Origin: Pseudohongiella sp.
Lineage (GTDB): Bacteria > Pseudomonadota > Gammaproteobacteria > Pseudomonadales > Pseudohongiellaceae
DNA length: 64,000 bases
Assembly: GCF_011050365.1 (NCBI RefSeq)
Contig: NZ_DRFV01000002.1
Location: 62,001-126,000 of the forward strand
Direction of reading: 5' to 3'
The notes under the pieces are model-generated. The model searched no databases, had not been told where the DNA came from, and saw only the letters and a list, made by a program, of their open reading frames with translations. A program made the position numbers and the translations under genes. Of this stretch, positions 27,396-35,249 are shown one piece after another. Each line of letters opens with the position of its first letter. The stretch's first letter is position 1.

Positions 27396-28433
27396 TTACA
27401 AAAAAGCGTCGGGCATCTTGGCTTTAACGCGGGCATCTTCCTTGCTGACAACGCCCGCCTGCACCAATTCCTTCAGGTGCTGATCAAGCGTCTTCATGCC
27501 GGTATTGGAACCGGTCTGAATCGCCGAATACATCTGCGCCACCTTGTCTTCGCGAATCAGGTTCCGGATAGCCGGCGTACCCATCATGATTTCAAAAGCC
27601 GCCACCCGGCCACCGCCGGTCTTTTTCAGCAGCGCCTGCGACACCACTGCCTGCAATGACTCCGACAACATGGAGCGGACCATGCTCTTCTCACCAGCAG
27701 GGAATACATCAATCATCCGGTCGATGGTTTTTGCCGCCGATGTTGTGTGCAGAGTAGCAAACACCAGATGCCCGGTCTCGGCAGCCGTCAGTGCCAGCCG
27801 TATCGTTTCCAGGTCACGCAGCTCGCCAACCAGAACGATGTCCGGGTCTTCCCGCAGTGCCGAGCGCAGCGCTTCATTGAAACCCAGGGTATCGCGATGC
27901 ACTTCGCGCTGATTCACCAGGCATTTTTTGCTCTCGTGGACAAATTCGATAGGGTCCTCGATGGTCAGGATATGTTCGTAGCGGGTTTCATTGATGTAAT
28001 CCATCATCGCCGCCAGCGTCGTGCTTTTGCCCGAACCGGTAGGCCCGGTCACGACCACCAACCCACGGGGGAAGCTGGCAATTTGCTCAAACACCTTGCC
28101 CATGGACAACTGTTCCATGGTCATCACGGTAGCCGGAATGGTCCGAAACACCGCTGCTGCGCCCCGGTTCTGATTGAACGCATTGACACGAAAACGCGCC
28201 AGACCCGGAATCTCAAACGAAAAATCAGTCTCGTAAAACTCTTCGTAGTCCCGGCGCTGTTTGTCCGTCATGATTTCGTAGATTAACGCGTGTACTGTCT
28301 TGTGATCCATGGCCGGCGCATCCACGCGCCGGATGTCACCGTCCACCCGGATCACAGGCGGCATGCCTGCTGTCAGATGCAGGTCGGAAGCGCCATTTTG
28401 CACGGCGAAGGTCAGTAGTTTGCTGATGTCCAT
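27396..28433 (-). CDS. pilT: Type IV pilus retraction ATPase PilT
   Basis: A 345-residue hexameric ATPase that powers pilus retraction at the cell pole. ATG at 28433 (MDISKLLTFAVQNGASDLHL) matches the normal PilT N-terminus; an upstream GTG is disregarded. Walker A is GPTGSGKST (about residue 130), the Asp box is EDPIEFVHESK, Walker B lies in REDPDIVLVGELRD, and the AIRNLIRE segment near the end is the PilT-specific AIRNLIRE motif, which separates it from PilU. It is divergent from the Ala-rich gene; in Pseudomonas it is instead directly divergent from yggS. Confidence 0.97.
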   Translation of the reverse strand: MDISKLLTFAVQNGASDLHLTAGMPPVIRVDGDIRRVDAPAMDHKTVHALIYEIMTDKQRRDYEEFYETDFSFEIPGLARFRVNAFNQNRGAAAVFRTIPATVMTMEQLSMGKVFEQIASFPRGLVVVTGPTGSGKSTTLAAMMDYINETRYEHILTIEDPIEFVHESKKCLVNQREVHRDTLGFNEALRSALREDPDIVLVGELRDLETIRLALTAAETGHLVFATLHTTSAAKTIDRMIDVFPAGEKSMVRSMLSESLQAVVSQALLKKTGGGRVAAFEIMMGTPAIRNLIREDKVAQMYSAIQTGSNTGMKTLDQHLKELVQAGVVSKEDARVKAKMPDAFL

Positions 28434-28535
28434 AATCACACTCTGTGGGTTCTGAATAAGTCGGTGTTTTCACCTATAACTGCACTATAGCATCCCGGCT
28501 CCGCATCAAAAGATCGGATACGGAAAAAGTTTTTC

Positions 28536-28565
28536 GGAATAAACCCGGCGCCGTGTTCGTTAAAG
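28536..28565 (+). promoter_or_regulatory. Predicted ECF-sigma promoter of the Ala-rich gene
   Basis: GGAAT (28536-28540), 17 bp, then CGTTAAAG (28558-28565). The same two boxes with the same spacing precede the subtilase gene on the other strand at 32464-32493. In both cases exactly 32 nt separate the second box from the start codon. GGAA-type -35 and CGT-type -10 boxes are typical of ECF sigma factors. Confidence 0.7.
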
Positions 28566-28597
28566 GACTGTCAACCAGATAAAGGGAGGATTTGACA

Positions 28598-29473
28598 ATG
28601 GCTAAGATCAAATTTGCCGGGATATTCAAACCATCCGTGCTTGCACTGGCTTGCGCCATGGCGACTGCGTCACTGTCGCACGCTCAGGATGAGTCCACCG
28701 ATACCGACGCACAGATTCAGGCCAGCGTTAGCGCTGACGTTGAAACCAGCACAACAGTTGCTGCAGAGTCAGGCGTCAACGACAGCATTGGTGCCTCTGC
28801 GGACGAAACCATGGATGCCAGCGCGGACGAGGAAATTGATGTCAGCGTTTCTGTGTCACAGGCCGTGGCTGAGGCACGCGAGAATGGTGACTCGGTATCT
28901 GAGGCGGCTATCAGTGCCGCCGCAGAAGCTGGCGCAGGCGCCGGTACCACTGTGGCTCTGGCCGTGCAGCGGGCACGCGAAAACGGTGAGTCGGTCGCTG
29001 ACGCCGCCATCGCTGCCAGTGCGGAGCTAGCTGCACGGGCACGTGCAGAAGCCAGGAACGGCGCTGCCGAGGCGCAGGGTGCCGCCCGCGTGACCGGACA
29101 GGCTGCCGCAGAAGCAGCGCGTGAAGCCCGCAGCGCCGTGCAGAATACCGCACAGAAAAGCGCAGGCGCCGAGGCACGTCAGGAGCTTCGTGGTAACATT
29201 GGCGCAGCCGTCAATGGCGCAGTGGCCTCGGAAACCAGCCAGACCGTACGCGAAACTGTGCGTGCTGACATCGACAGTGAAGTCAGCGGCAGTGTTCAGG
29301 GCAGCGCCCGGAAAAGTGTGCGCGAGAATGTCCGTGACAATGTACAGGACACTGTGCGCGATGATGTGCGTGGTAACGTGAACTCGACCGCGGGTGCCGA
29401 AGTGGCTGGAGAGGTCCGCAGTTCGGTACGCCAGAACGTTCGTAACAACATCGGCGGACCACTGGGTCAGTAA
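28598..29473 (+). CDS. Secreted Ala-rich repeat protein, unknown function
   Basis: A 291-residue protein starting at ATG behind GGGAGG. A signal peptide (KPSVLALACAMATASLSHAQ) is followed by an acidic Ala/Asp/Ser-rich part, two similar units (VAEARENGDSVSEAAISAA and VQRARENGESVADAAIAAS), an Ala/Arg helix, and a C-terminal part of repeated VR(E/D)(N/D)V motifs (VRENVRDNVQDTVRDDVRG). It has no Cys in the mature part and no known domain that I recognise. The composition suggests a long amphipathic helix or fibrous protein in the periplasm or outside. It shares its promoter element with the subtilase gene. The next gene, a beta-barrel, is 97 bp downstream. Confidence 0.8.
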   Translation: MAKIKFAGIFKPSVLALACAMATASLSHAQDESTDTDAQIQASVSADVETSTTVAAESGVNDSIGASADETMDASADEEIDVSVSVSQAVAEARENGDSVSEAAISAAAEAGAGAGTTVALAVQRARENGESVADAAIAASAELAARARAEARNGAAEAQGAARVTGQAAAEAAREARSAVQNTAQKSAGAEARQELRGNIGAAVNGAVASETSQTVRETVRADIDSEVSGSVQGSARKSVRENVRDNVQDTVRDDVRGNVNSTAGAEVAGEVRSSVRQNVRNNIGGPLGQ

Positions 29474-29501
29474 CCGCCCGGTAGTGAGAGCATGAAACCA
29501 G

Positions 29502-29525
29502 GGCCGGTACCTCAGGGTGCCGGCC
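29502..29525. other. Strong hairpin between the Ala-rich gene and the beta-barrel gene
   Basis: GGCCGGTACC (29502-29511) pairs with GGTGCCGGCC (29516-29525) over a 4-nt loop, with one G-U pair. No T-run follows, so it may limit read-through or protect mRNA rather than end transcription fully. Confidence 0.55.
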
Positions 29526-29570
29526 TGCGATGACAACAATCGGTACCGATAAAAATATCAGGGGAAGGAT

Positions 29571-30521
29571 ATGAAACAGCCAATATTTCCATGCCCGGGC
29601 TCAACCGCAAACCGGATTTCAACAGGGCTGCTGCTGATCGCAACCGGCATCGCATCAGGCGTCGCCATTGCCCAGGGCAGTGACGAATTCACTGTCTCCG
29701 GTTCACTGGAAGCCGGCGCCGAATACAACAGCAATGTCAGCGTCAGCGAGCTGGAAAGCGCTACTGGCGAATCAGATACCGCCGGCACCCTGGATGCTGC
29801 CGTGGACGCCAATTGGCAAGCCACCGACCGGCTGTCGGTCGATACCGGTTACAGCTTTAGCGGTGAGCGCTATCAGGATTTTGATAGCTTCGACCTGGAC
29901 CTGCACCTTCTGTACGGCGATGTCAGTTATGAACTGGACGCGTTCAGTCTGGGCAGCAACTATTACTACGCCGATGCCAACCTGGGCGGTGATGACTTCC
30001 TGATACTTAAACAGTACTCGTTATACGCCGGCAAGCTGTTTGCTGACCAATGGTTCCTGCGCGGCGCCCTGAACTTTGCCGACAAATCTTTTGATGACTT
30101 TGCCCAGCGCGATGCCGACAGCGAAGGCCTGAGCCTGGATGCTTTCTGGTTCTTCAATCAGGGACGCAGCAATCTGGTACTGGGTTACGCATTTGATGAG
30201 GAGCAGGCGCGCGATACAGCGTTCTCCTACGATGCCGAGACCCTCAGGCTGCGCTACACCCATCGCCTGGATCTGTTGGGCAATGACACAGAGCTGCGCC
30301 TGGGGACGCGCTGGCAGGATCGCAGCTATCAGTCGGTAACGCCGGCGCTGGGCGCCCGGCGCGATGACCGGCAACATATCACCGACGCCCGCCTGGAGAT
30401 GTCATTGACAGAACAGCTGGCGGTTGCCGCACAACTTGAACGCGGTGACTATCAGTCTAACCTGGGCAGCGCTGACTACACTGAGAATCGGGCATCCGTG
30501 AGCCTGAAGCTGAGTTTCTGA
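29571..30521 (+). CDS. Outer-membrane beta-barrel protein
   Basis: A 316-residue protein with a signal region (STGLLLIATGIASGVAIAQ) and alternating amphipathic strands throughout (VDTGYSFSGERYQDF, FSLGSNYYYADANL, LRLRYTHRLDLLGNDTELRLG). It ends in Phe (VSLKLSF), the usual C-terminal signal for outer-membrane insertion. Rich in Tyr, Asp and Leu; probably 12-14 strands. It resembles the barrel part of surface lipoprotein assembly modifiers (DUF560) without their TPR part; this is a weak link. AGGGGAAGG precedes the ATG. It lies in the same direction as the Ala-rich gene. Confidence 0.8.
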   Translation: MKQPIFPCPGSTANRISTGLLLIATGIASGVAIAQGSDEFTVSGSLEAGAEYNSNVSVSELESATGESDTAGTLDAAVDANWQATDRLSVDTGYSFSGERYQDFDSFDLDLHLLYGDVSYELDAFSLGSNYYYADANLGGDDFLILKQYSLYAGKLFADQWFLRGALNFADKSFDDFAQRDADSEGLSLDAFWFFNQGRSNLVLGYAFDEEQARDTAFSYDAETLRLRYTHRLDLLGNDTELRLGTRWQDRSYQSVTPALGARRDDRQHITDARLEMSLTEQLAVAAQLERGDYQSNLGSADYTENRASVSLKLSF

Positions 30522-30541
30522 CGCGGGCCCTGTTTTTCCAG

Positions 30542-32431
30542 TCAGAGTGGATGCAACAGACCATGCCCATAGATCGGATCATGGCCTGAGCTCCCCAGGT
30601 CTGTTGCCCGTGCCGCCAGTGCCTCCCTGGCCTGGCCAGTGGTTTGTGCCGCTGAGACCAGTTCACAGGCTAAAAAAGCGCTGACAACAGGCGCTGCTAT
30701 CGACGTACCGGACTCACGGCCGAAGTCGCCGCTGCCACGCGCTGTTGGCACCGATACACCCAGCGCCGCAAAATCAACATGATCTCCCTGCGCGGCCCAG
30801 CGATACACCGAGTGGTCATTCGCCACCGCTGTGGCCGTGACCACGCCATCATAGGCTGCCGGATACAACAAGTCGGCATGCGGCCCTTCATTGCCCGCAG
30901 CGGCCACCACCAGTTTCCCCTGCGCCTGTACTGCGCGTATCGCCTGCTCCAGCAAACGGTTGGCAGGCCCGGTCAGACTCATATTGATCACCCGCAACTG
31001 TTCCTGCTCCAGCATCCAGCTCAATGCTTCCAGCAAATGCATGACCGTGGCACCCTGGTGATAGGCATCCTGCGAATACACAACGCTGGCACTGTAAACG
31101 GTTGCATTGGGCAGCAACGGCGCCAGGTCATAGCCATAGGCACTGCCATCACCTACCAGCACGCCGGCTACTGCCGTGCCATGCCCGGATACCCCGTCAA
31201 CCTGTTCCTGCAAAAACTGCCGACTGACAAATGCCGGTGGTGCCCCTGCTGCTCTGGCAAAGGCCGGATGCTCCGTGTTGATCATCGAATCGATCACACC
31301 CACGGCGACCGGATCTTCACACACCGCGCTCATCGGCACTGTCAGCCTGTTGCGCTCCGGCGCGCCCTGCCCGGCCTCCGGGCTATCTCCTGAGTTGCCC
31401 CCTGAGTTGTCCAGTGCCGCACCCGACTGCGCAGAGTAAACGTGGTTGCGATCAATCAGCTCACGCAATGGTTCGGGCACCAGATCCAAAATCTGGTCAT
31501 TGGCATCCAGGTCCGGGGGTACCCGGAATCTCAGCAGGTAGCTTTCCAGCGCATCCAGGGTACGGGTTTGCGCCAGGTAGGGCATCAGGTCCGGCGCCTC
31601 GTCGATAAGCTGTTCGCGTTGCGCTTCACTCAACAGCATCACCCACTCGCGCTCCAGCACGCGGATGTTGGGCTCAATGGCAATCTCGACAAACATTTCG
31701 TCGCCATCGTCGCCAATAACCGGCAGACGCTCGGGCAACTGTGCCATCGGGCTGGGCCCGGGAATGCGCCCCCGGGCCTGCCCCGGGAGCTGCGATATGG
31801 CCTGCTGCGCAGCTGTTGGCAAATCCGGCCCGTTGGCCACCCCATTGCCGCGGCCACGCCCTGGCCCTGTCGCCTGCCCGGCGGCGTTGTCCAGTTGTTC
31901 CCGGGTCCGTTCCATTTGTTGCTGCGAGCGCTCAAGCTGTTGCTGGGTGCGCTCAAGCTGTTGTTGGGTCCGCTCAAGCTGCTGCGCACTGCGCTCCAGC
32001 AACTGCTCCTGCACCCGCTCCGCCTGACCGCCCTGTACCCGGTCCAATGCCTGGTTCTGCGCCGCCCGCGCCTGTCCCTGAACCCGATCCACCGTCTGGC
32101 TTTGCACCCGACCAATTGCCTGCTCCTGGGTTCTCTCGGAAGCCTGCTGCTGTGCGCGATCAGCCGCCTGCTCCTGCGCCCGCTCCACAGCGCGCTCAAC
32201 TACCTGCTCAGAGGTCTGTTCCTGCACCCGCTGCTGAGTCAGTTCCTGGGCCTGCTCCTGTGCCCGTTCAGCGGCGCGCTCCTTTGCCCGCTCCGCAGCA
32301 CGCTCCTGCGCCTGTTCGGCCTGACGTTCAAGCGCGTTCTGCACCGCATCCGGCACCTGCTGTGCCTGCGCCATGGCGGACAACACCAGCAGAGCGGCGC
32401 ATAATGCTGTCAACCGAACTATGGGTCTCAT
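30542..32431 (-). CDS. Secreted subtilisin-like (S8) serine protease with N-terminal heptad-repeat region
   Basis: A 629-residue protein. A signal peptide (LTALCAALLVLSAMAQAQ) precedes about 160 residues of Gln/Glu/Arg repeats (QERAAERAKERAAERAQEQ, then QLERTQQ repeats), a GPGRGRGNG linker, a middle domain (about 225-360), and the peptidase domain. The triad is Asp381 (GVIDSM), His417 (SGHGTAVAGVL) and Ser577 (SGTSIAAP), with oxyanion Asn514 (AAGNEG). The coiled-coil region is unusual for S8 enzymes and may act as prodomain, tether or oligomer support. It is divergent from the sigma factor gene and has its own ECF-like promoter (32464-32493). A role in release of the sigma factor or in processing of co-regulated envelope proteins is inference. 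Confidence 0.93.
   Translation of the reverse strand: MRPIVRLTALCAALLVLSAMAQAQQVPDAVQNALERQAEQAQERAAERAKERAAERAQEQAQELTQQRVQEQTSEQVVERAVERAQEQAADRAQQQASERTQEQAIGRVQSQTVDRVQGQARAAQNQALDRVQGGQAERVQEQLLERSAQQLERTQQQLERTQQQLERSQQQMERTREQLDNAAGQATGPGRGRGNGVANGPDLPTAAQQAISQLPGQARGRIPGPSPMAQLPERLPVIGDDGDEMFVEIAIEPNIRVLEREWVMLLSEAQREQLIDEAPDLMPYLAQTRTLDALESYLLRFRVPPDLDANDQILDLVPEPLRELIDRNHVYSAQSGAALDNSGGNSGDSPEAGQGAPERNRLTVPMSAVCEDPVAVGVIDSMINTEHPAFARAAGAPPAFVSRQFLQEQVDGVSGHGTAVAGVLVGDGSAYGYDLAPLLPNATVYSASVVYSQDAYHQGATVMHLLEALSWMLEQEQLRVINMSLTGPANRLLEQAIRAVQAQGKLVVAAAGNEGPHADLLYPAAYDGVVTATAVANDHSVYRWAAQGDHVDFAALGVSVPTARGSGDFGRESGTSIAAPVVSAFLACELVSAAQTTGQAREALAARATDLGSSGHDPIYGHGLLHPL
31908..31991. repeat. 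21-bp tandem repeat, 4 copies, in the subtilase gene
   Basis: Units of the type CGCTCAAGCTGTTGCTGGGTG encode the heptad QLERTQQ on the minus strand. Units differ by a few bases; further decayed units lie on both sides. Confidence 0.85.
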
Positions 32432-32463
32432 CGGCTTTCCTGAAAATCAATGGTTTATGTTTA

Positions 32464-32493
32464 CTTTAACGGCTCAGCGGCAATAAAAATTCC
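32464..32493 (-). promoter_or_regulatory. Predicted ECF-sigma promoter of the subtilase gene
   Basis: On the minus strand: GGAAT (32493-32489), 17 bp, CGTTAAAG (32471-32464), then 32 nt to the subtilase ATG at 32431. It matches the element before the Ala-rich gene in both boxes, in spacing and in leader length. Confidence 0.7.
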
Positions 32494-32501
32494 ACTTAAA
32501 A

Positions 32502-32530
32502 GGAATAATTTAAACTACCATCCGTCAACG
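32502..32530 (+). promoter_or_regulatory. Predicted autoregulated promoter of the ECF sigma gene
   Basis: GGAAT (32502-32506), 16 bp, CGTCAACG (32523-32530), 29 nt before the sigma ATG. The -35 box lies back to back with that of the subtilase promoter (ATTCC-N8-GGAAT), so the two transcripts diverge from one short region. The spacing and the second box differ a little from the other two elements. Confidence 0.55.
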
Positions 32531-32559
32531 AGGTTAGAAAGAGGAAAATCAGGACTTCT

Positions 32560-33030
32560 ATGAATGAGCAGTTAATCGACATATTGCCGGGGCTAAGGCG
32601 ATTCGCCTGGTCACTGACGCAGTCGGTGCACGATGCCGATGACCTGCTGCAGGCGACGGTTGAGCGGCTGTTGAAGAAAGGTGTGCCAGACGGCGTGGAA
32701 GTCGCCCGCTGGGCGTTCACGGTCTGCCGCAACCTGTGGATTGATGAGTACCGCTCACGCCGGGTGCGCAAGAGCACTAACGTCGATACCGATCTGCTCG
32801 AAGCCGGGCAGATTGACGGCGAAAACGACATACAGGCACAAATGGAATTAAAAAAGGTCATGGAGATCATGCAACAGTTGCCGGAAGAACAGCGCCTCAC
32901 ATTGACCCTGGTGTCGATTCAGGGCATGTCTTATCTGGATGTGGCGCAGGCGCTGGAGATTCCTGTCGGCACCGTCATGAGTCGACTGGCCCGGGCCAGA
33001 AGCAAGCTGACAGAACTGGTAAGAACCTAG
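32560..33030 (+). CDS. ECF-type RNA polymerase sigma factor
   Basis: A 156-residue sigma-70 family protein with only regions 2 and 4. Region 2: LPGLRRFAWSLTQSVHDADD and LLQATVERLL, then WAFTVCRNLWIDEYRSRR. Region 4: MQQLPEEQRLTLTLVSIQGM, then VAQALEIPVGTVMSRLARAR as the helix-turn-helix. A gene for a membrane anti-sigma factor follows 41 bp later. It is divergent from the subtilase, with a GGAAT-N16-CGTC element upstream that suggests autoregulation. Confidence 0.93.
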   Translation: MNEQLIDILPGLRRFAWSLTQSVHDADDLLQATVERLLKKGVPDGVEVARWAFTVCRNLWIDEYRSRRVRKSTNVDTDLLEAGQIDGENDIQAQMELKKVMEIMQQLPEEQRLTLTLVSIQGMSYLDVAQALEIPVGTVMSRLARARSKLTELVRT

Positions 33031-33071
33031 CACAGATGATTATTCAGCCTTCAGGCTGGTGGAGCAACAAG

Positions 33072-33857
33072 ATGAACATTAGCGACGAAAAACTGGGTGC
33101 ATTCCTGGACCAGGAACTGTCGAACCAGGAAATGGAGTTAGTCCGCGATGCCATCCGCAACGATGCCGCCCTGACACAGCGCCTGGCGGCGCTGGCCAGT
33201 GTTGAAGCTTTGTTGCAGCGCCATGCGTCCGCTCTGGACTCGCGCCCCATGCCGGACGCGGTACTGGCCATGCTGCAACGCAAAGAGCAGGCAGCGGACG
33301 CGGAAGCCACCGCTGCCCCGGACAATGTGGTACAGATGTCATCATGGCAGGCACGCCGCCAACAGGCACGCCAGTGGCTGAGCCAGCATGCCGCGCTGGC
33401 GGCGGGCATCGCACTGGTTGTCGGCTTCACCGGCGGTCAGTTGCTCAACACCGGCATGGCCGGTGGCCCGGCAGCGCGAATGGTCGCCATCAACATGGAT
33501 GCCAGCCTCAACGATGCACTGGATACCACATTGAGCGGAGAAACGCTGAGCATCGATAACGATACACGCATGTTGAGTCGTTTCAGTTTTGTCGACCAAC
33601 AGTCACAACATTGCCGACAATTTATTGTGGAAAATGGCTCTGTCGGCGAAACCGTCATCGCCAGCGAAAACATTGCCTGCCACACCGGGCAGGGCTGGGA
33701 GATTGTCGCCAGCGTCAGAACCGCGGGCACCCATGCCGGCGAGTATCAGACCGCCGGTGGCAGCTCACTGCTCGACAGTGCGCTGGACGCGATGATGCCC
33801 GGCAGTGCATTGAGCCTGGAAGAGGAAATCGCACTGATTGCCGATCAATGGCAGTAA
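33072..33857 (+). CDS. Membrane anti-sigma factor
   Basis: A 261-residue protein starting at ATG 33072, behind GGAG at 7 bp. The N-terminal part (ISDEKLGAFLDQELSNQEM ... RNDAALTQRLAALASVEALL) has the usual anti-sigma helix pattern, without the zinc HxxxCxxC motif. One membrane helix (HAALAAGIALVVGFTGG, about 117-134) divides it from a periplasmic domain of about 125 residues. That domain has two cysteines, C181 (QHCRQF) and C203 (IACHTGQG), which could form a disulfide and make the signal redox-sensitive; this is inference. It is cotranscribed with the sigma gene and the lipoprotein gene. Confidence 0.85.
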   Translation: MNISDEKLGAFLDQELSNQEMELVRDAIRNDAALTQRLAALASVEALLQRHASALDSRPMPDAVLAMLQRKEQAADAEATAAPDNVVQMSSWQARRQQARQWLSQHAALAAGIALVVGFTGGQLLNTGMAGGPAARMVAINMDASLNDALDTTLSGETLSIDNDTRMLSRFSFVDQQSQHCRQFIVENGSVGETVIASENIACHTGQGWEIVASVRTAGTHAGEYQTAGGSSLLDSALDAMMPGSALSLEEEIALIADQWQ

Positions 33858-33893
33858 CGTTACCGATATGACAGGGTGATAAGGAGGCTTCAC

Positions 33894-34439
33894 ATGAACA
33901 GCACTCACATAGACACAGCACGAAACAAATTGGCACTGATCGCGCTGGTCGCCGTCAGCCTGCTGACGGCCTGCGCATCACAACCGGACTATCGCGCCGC
34001 GGACGGTCGGGGCTATGGCTATACCGAACAGCAGCTCAGTAGCGATCAGTACCGCGTCAGCTTTAAAGCCCGCGGTGACGACACCGGCCTGGCCATGGAC
34101 TATGCCATGCTGCGCGCCAGCGAACTGACCCTGGAAGAAGGTTATGACTGGTATGATATTGCCAGCCGCGAAACCCTGGTGGATCGCGAGCGTGTGGACC
34201 CGGGCGTGTCCGCCGGGGCAGGCATCACGTACACTACCGTGAAGGACTGCGGCCTGCTTGGGTGTCGCACCTATCAGCGGCCCAGTCAGTCCTACCATAC
34301 CGGCATGCATCTGGGTGACGAGCGCAGCGACGTGGAAGTCATCATGGAAATCCGACTGGGCAACGGCATGCGTCCCAGCGGGGAACAGAGCTACGACGCA
34401 CGCGAGGTGTATCAGAACCTGAAACCTCAAGCCTCGTAA
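33894..34439 (+). CDS. CC0125/CC1285-type lipoprotein
   Basis: A 181-residue protein starting at the ATG behind AAGGAGG. The lipobox LLTAC places lipidated Cys27. Mature segments YRVSFKARGDDTGLAMDYAM, LRASELTLEEGYDWYDIASR and VIMEIRLG match a family of small lipoproteins first named in Caulobacter, of unknown function. The middle loop has a Cys pair (DCGLLGCRTY). It is the last gene of the sigma-anti-sigma unit, 36 bp after the anti-sigma stop. Confidence 0.82.
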   Translation: MNSTHIDTARNKLALIALVAVSLLTACASQPDYRAADGRGYGYTEQQLSSDQYRVSFKARGDDTGLAMDYAMLRASELTLEEGYDWYDIASRETLVDRERVDPGVSAGAGITYTTVKDCGLLGCRTYQRPSQSYHTGMHLGDERSDVEVIMEIRLGNGMRPSGEQSYDAREVYQNLKPQAS

Positions 34440-34441
34440 AC

Positions 34442-34464
34442 CGGACCATGGTATGCTTGGTCCG
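34442..34464. terminator. Hairpin after the lipoprotein gene
   Basis: CGGACCA (34442-34448) and TGGTCCG (34458-34464) form a perfect 7-bp stem directly after the stop codon and 25 bp before yggS. There is no T-run, so full termination is uncertain. Confidence 0.45.
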
Positions 34465-34489
34465 ACATCAATAACACTTCAGACATACC

Positions 34490-35221
34490 ATGACCCAGAC
34501 ACCAGATGTCCGCAGTAGCGCCACCAGCTCTACCGCGAGCAACTACCGCGACATCGTTTCACGTATCAAGGCGCAGGAACAACGGTTCGGACGCGATGCC
34601 GGCAGCGTGCTGTTACTTGCGGTCAGCAAGACCCATGGCGCCGACAAGGTGCGTGAAGCCTACGCTGCCGGCGCACGTCAGTTTGGGGAAAATTACGTAC
34701 AGGAAGCGCTGGACAAGATTGCGCTGCTGGCGCAACCACCGGATGCCCTGACCGATATCAGCTGGCATTTTATTGGCCCCATACAGTCCAACAAAACCCG
34801 GGACATTGCCGGCGCCTTTGACTGGGTGCACAGTGTCGACCGCCTGAAGATAGCACAGCGTCTCAACGACCAGCGCCCCGCAGATCTGCCCGCGCTGAAC
34901 ATCTGCGTACAGGTCAACCTGTCAAACGAAGACAGCAAATCCGGCGTGGCTCTGAGTGAGGCGGCGGCACTGTGCGCCAGCATCGCCACGCTACCGCGCC
35001 TGCAGCTGCGAGGCTTGATGGCCATCCCTGCACCGTGCAGGGACCACGATCAGCAACGCGCTGCGTTTCAGCCCCTGGCCGCGCTGTTTGCACAGCTTCA
35101 GCAGCAATACCCGACCATGGATACCCTGTCCATCGGCATGAGCGATGATTTTGACGCCGCCATCGCCGAAGGCTCGACCATGATCCGCATCGGTACCGCG
35201 ATCTTTGGTGCCCGCGGGTAG
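34490..35221 (+). CDS. yggS: YggS family pyridoxal phosphate-binding protein
   Basis: A 243-residue PLP homeostasis protein. LLAVSKTHGADKVREAYAAG holds the PLP Lys; GENYVQEALDK, WHFIGPIQSNKTRDIAG, RGLMAIPAP and LSIGMSDDFDAAIAEGSTMI, then RIGTAIFG are all typical. In Pseudomonas aeruginosa yggS is divergent from pilT; here the orientation is the same, but six kilobases with the sigma/subtilase block lie between. No proC or yggT follows. Confidence 0.95.
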   Translation: MTQTPDVRSSATSSTASNYRDIVSRIKAQEQRFGRDAGSVLLLAVSKTHGADKVREAYAAGARQFGENYVQEALDKIALLAQPPDALTDISWHFIGPIQSNKTRDIAGAFDWVHSVDRLKIAQRLNDQRPADLPALNICVQVNLSNEDSKSGVALSEAAALCASIATLPRLQLRGLMAIPAPCRDHDQQRAAFQPLAALFAQLQQQYPTMDTLSIGMSDDFDAAIAEGSTMIRIGTAIFGARG

Positions 35222-35249
35222 CAGACTGGCAGGCTGTTGAAACCGCCTG

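Noticed and set aside
31442-32404. 320-codon Leu-rich ORF antisense to the subtilase repeats
   Set aside because: It is the mirror of the Gln/Glu repeats; its Leu runs come from reversed CAG-type codons.
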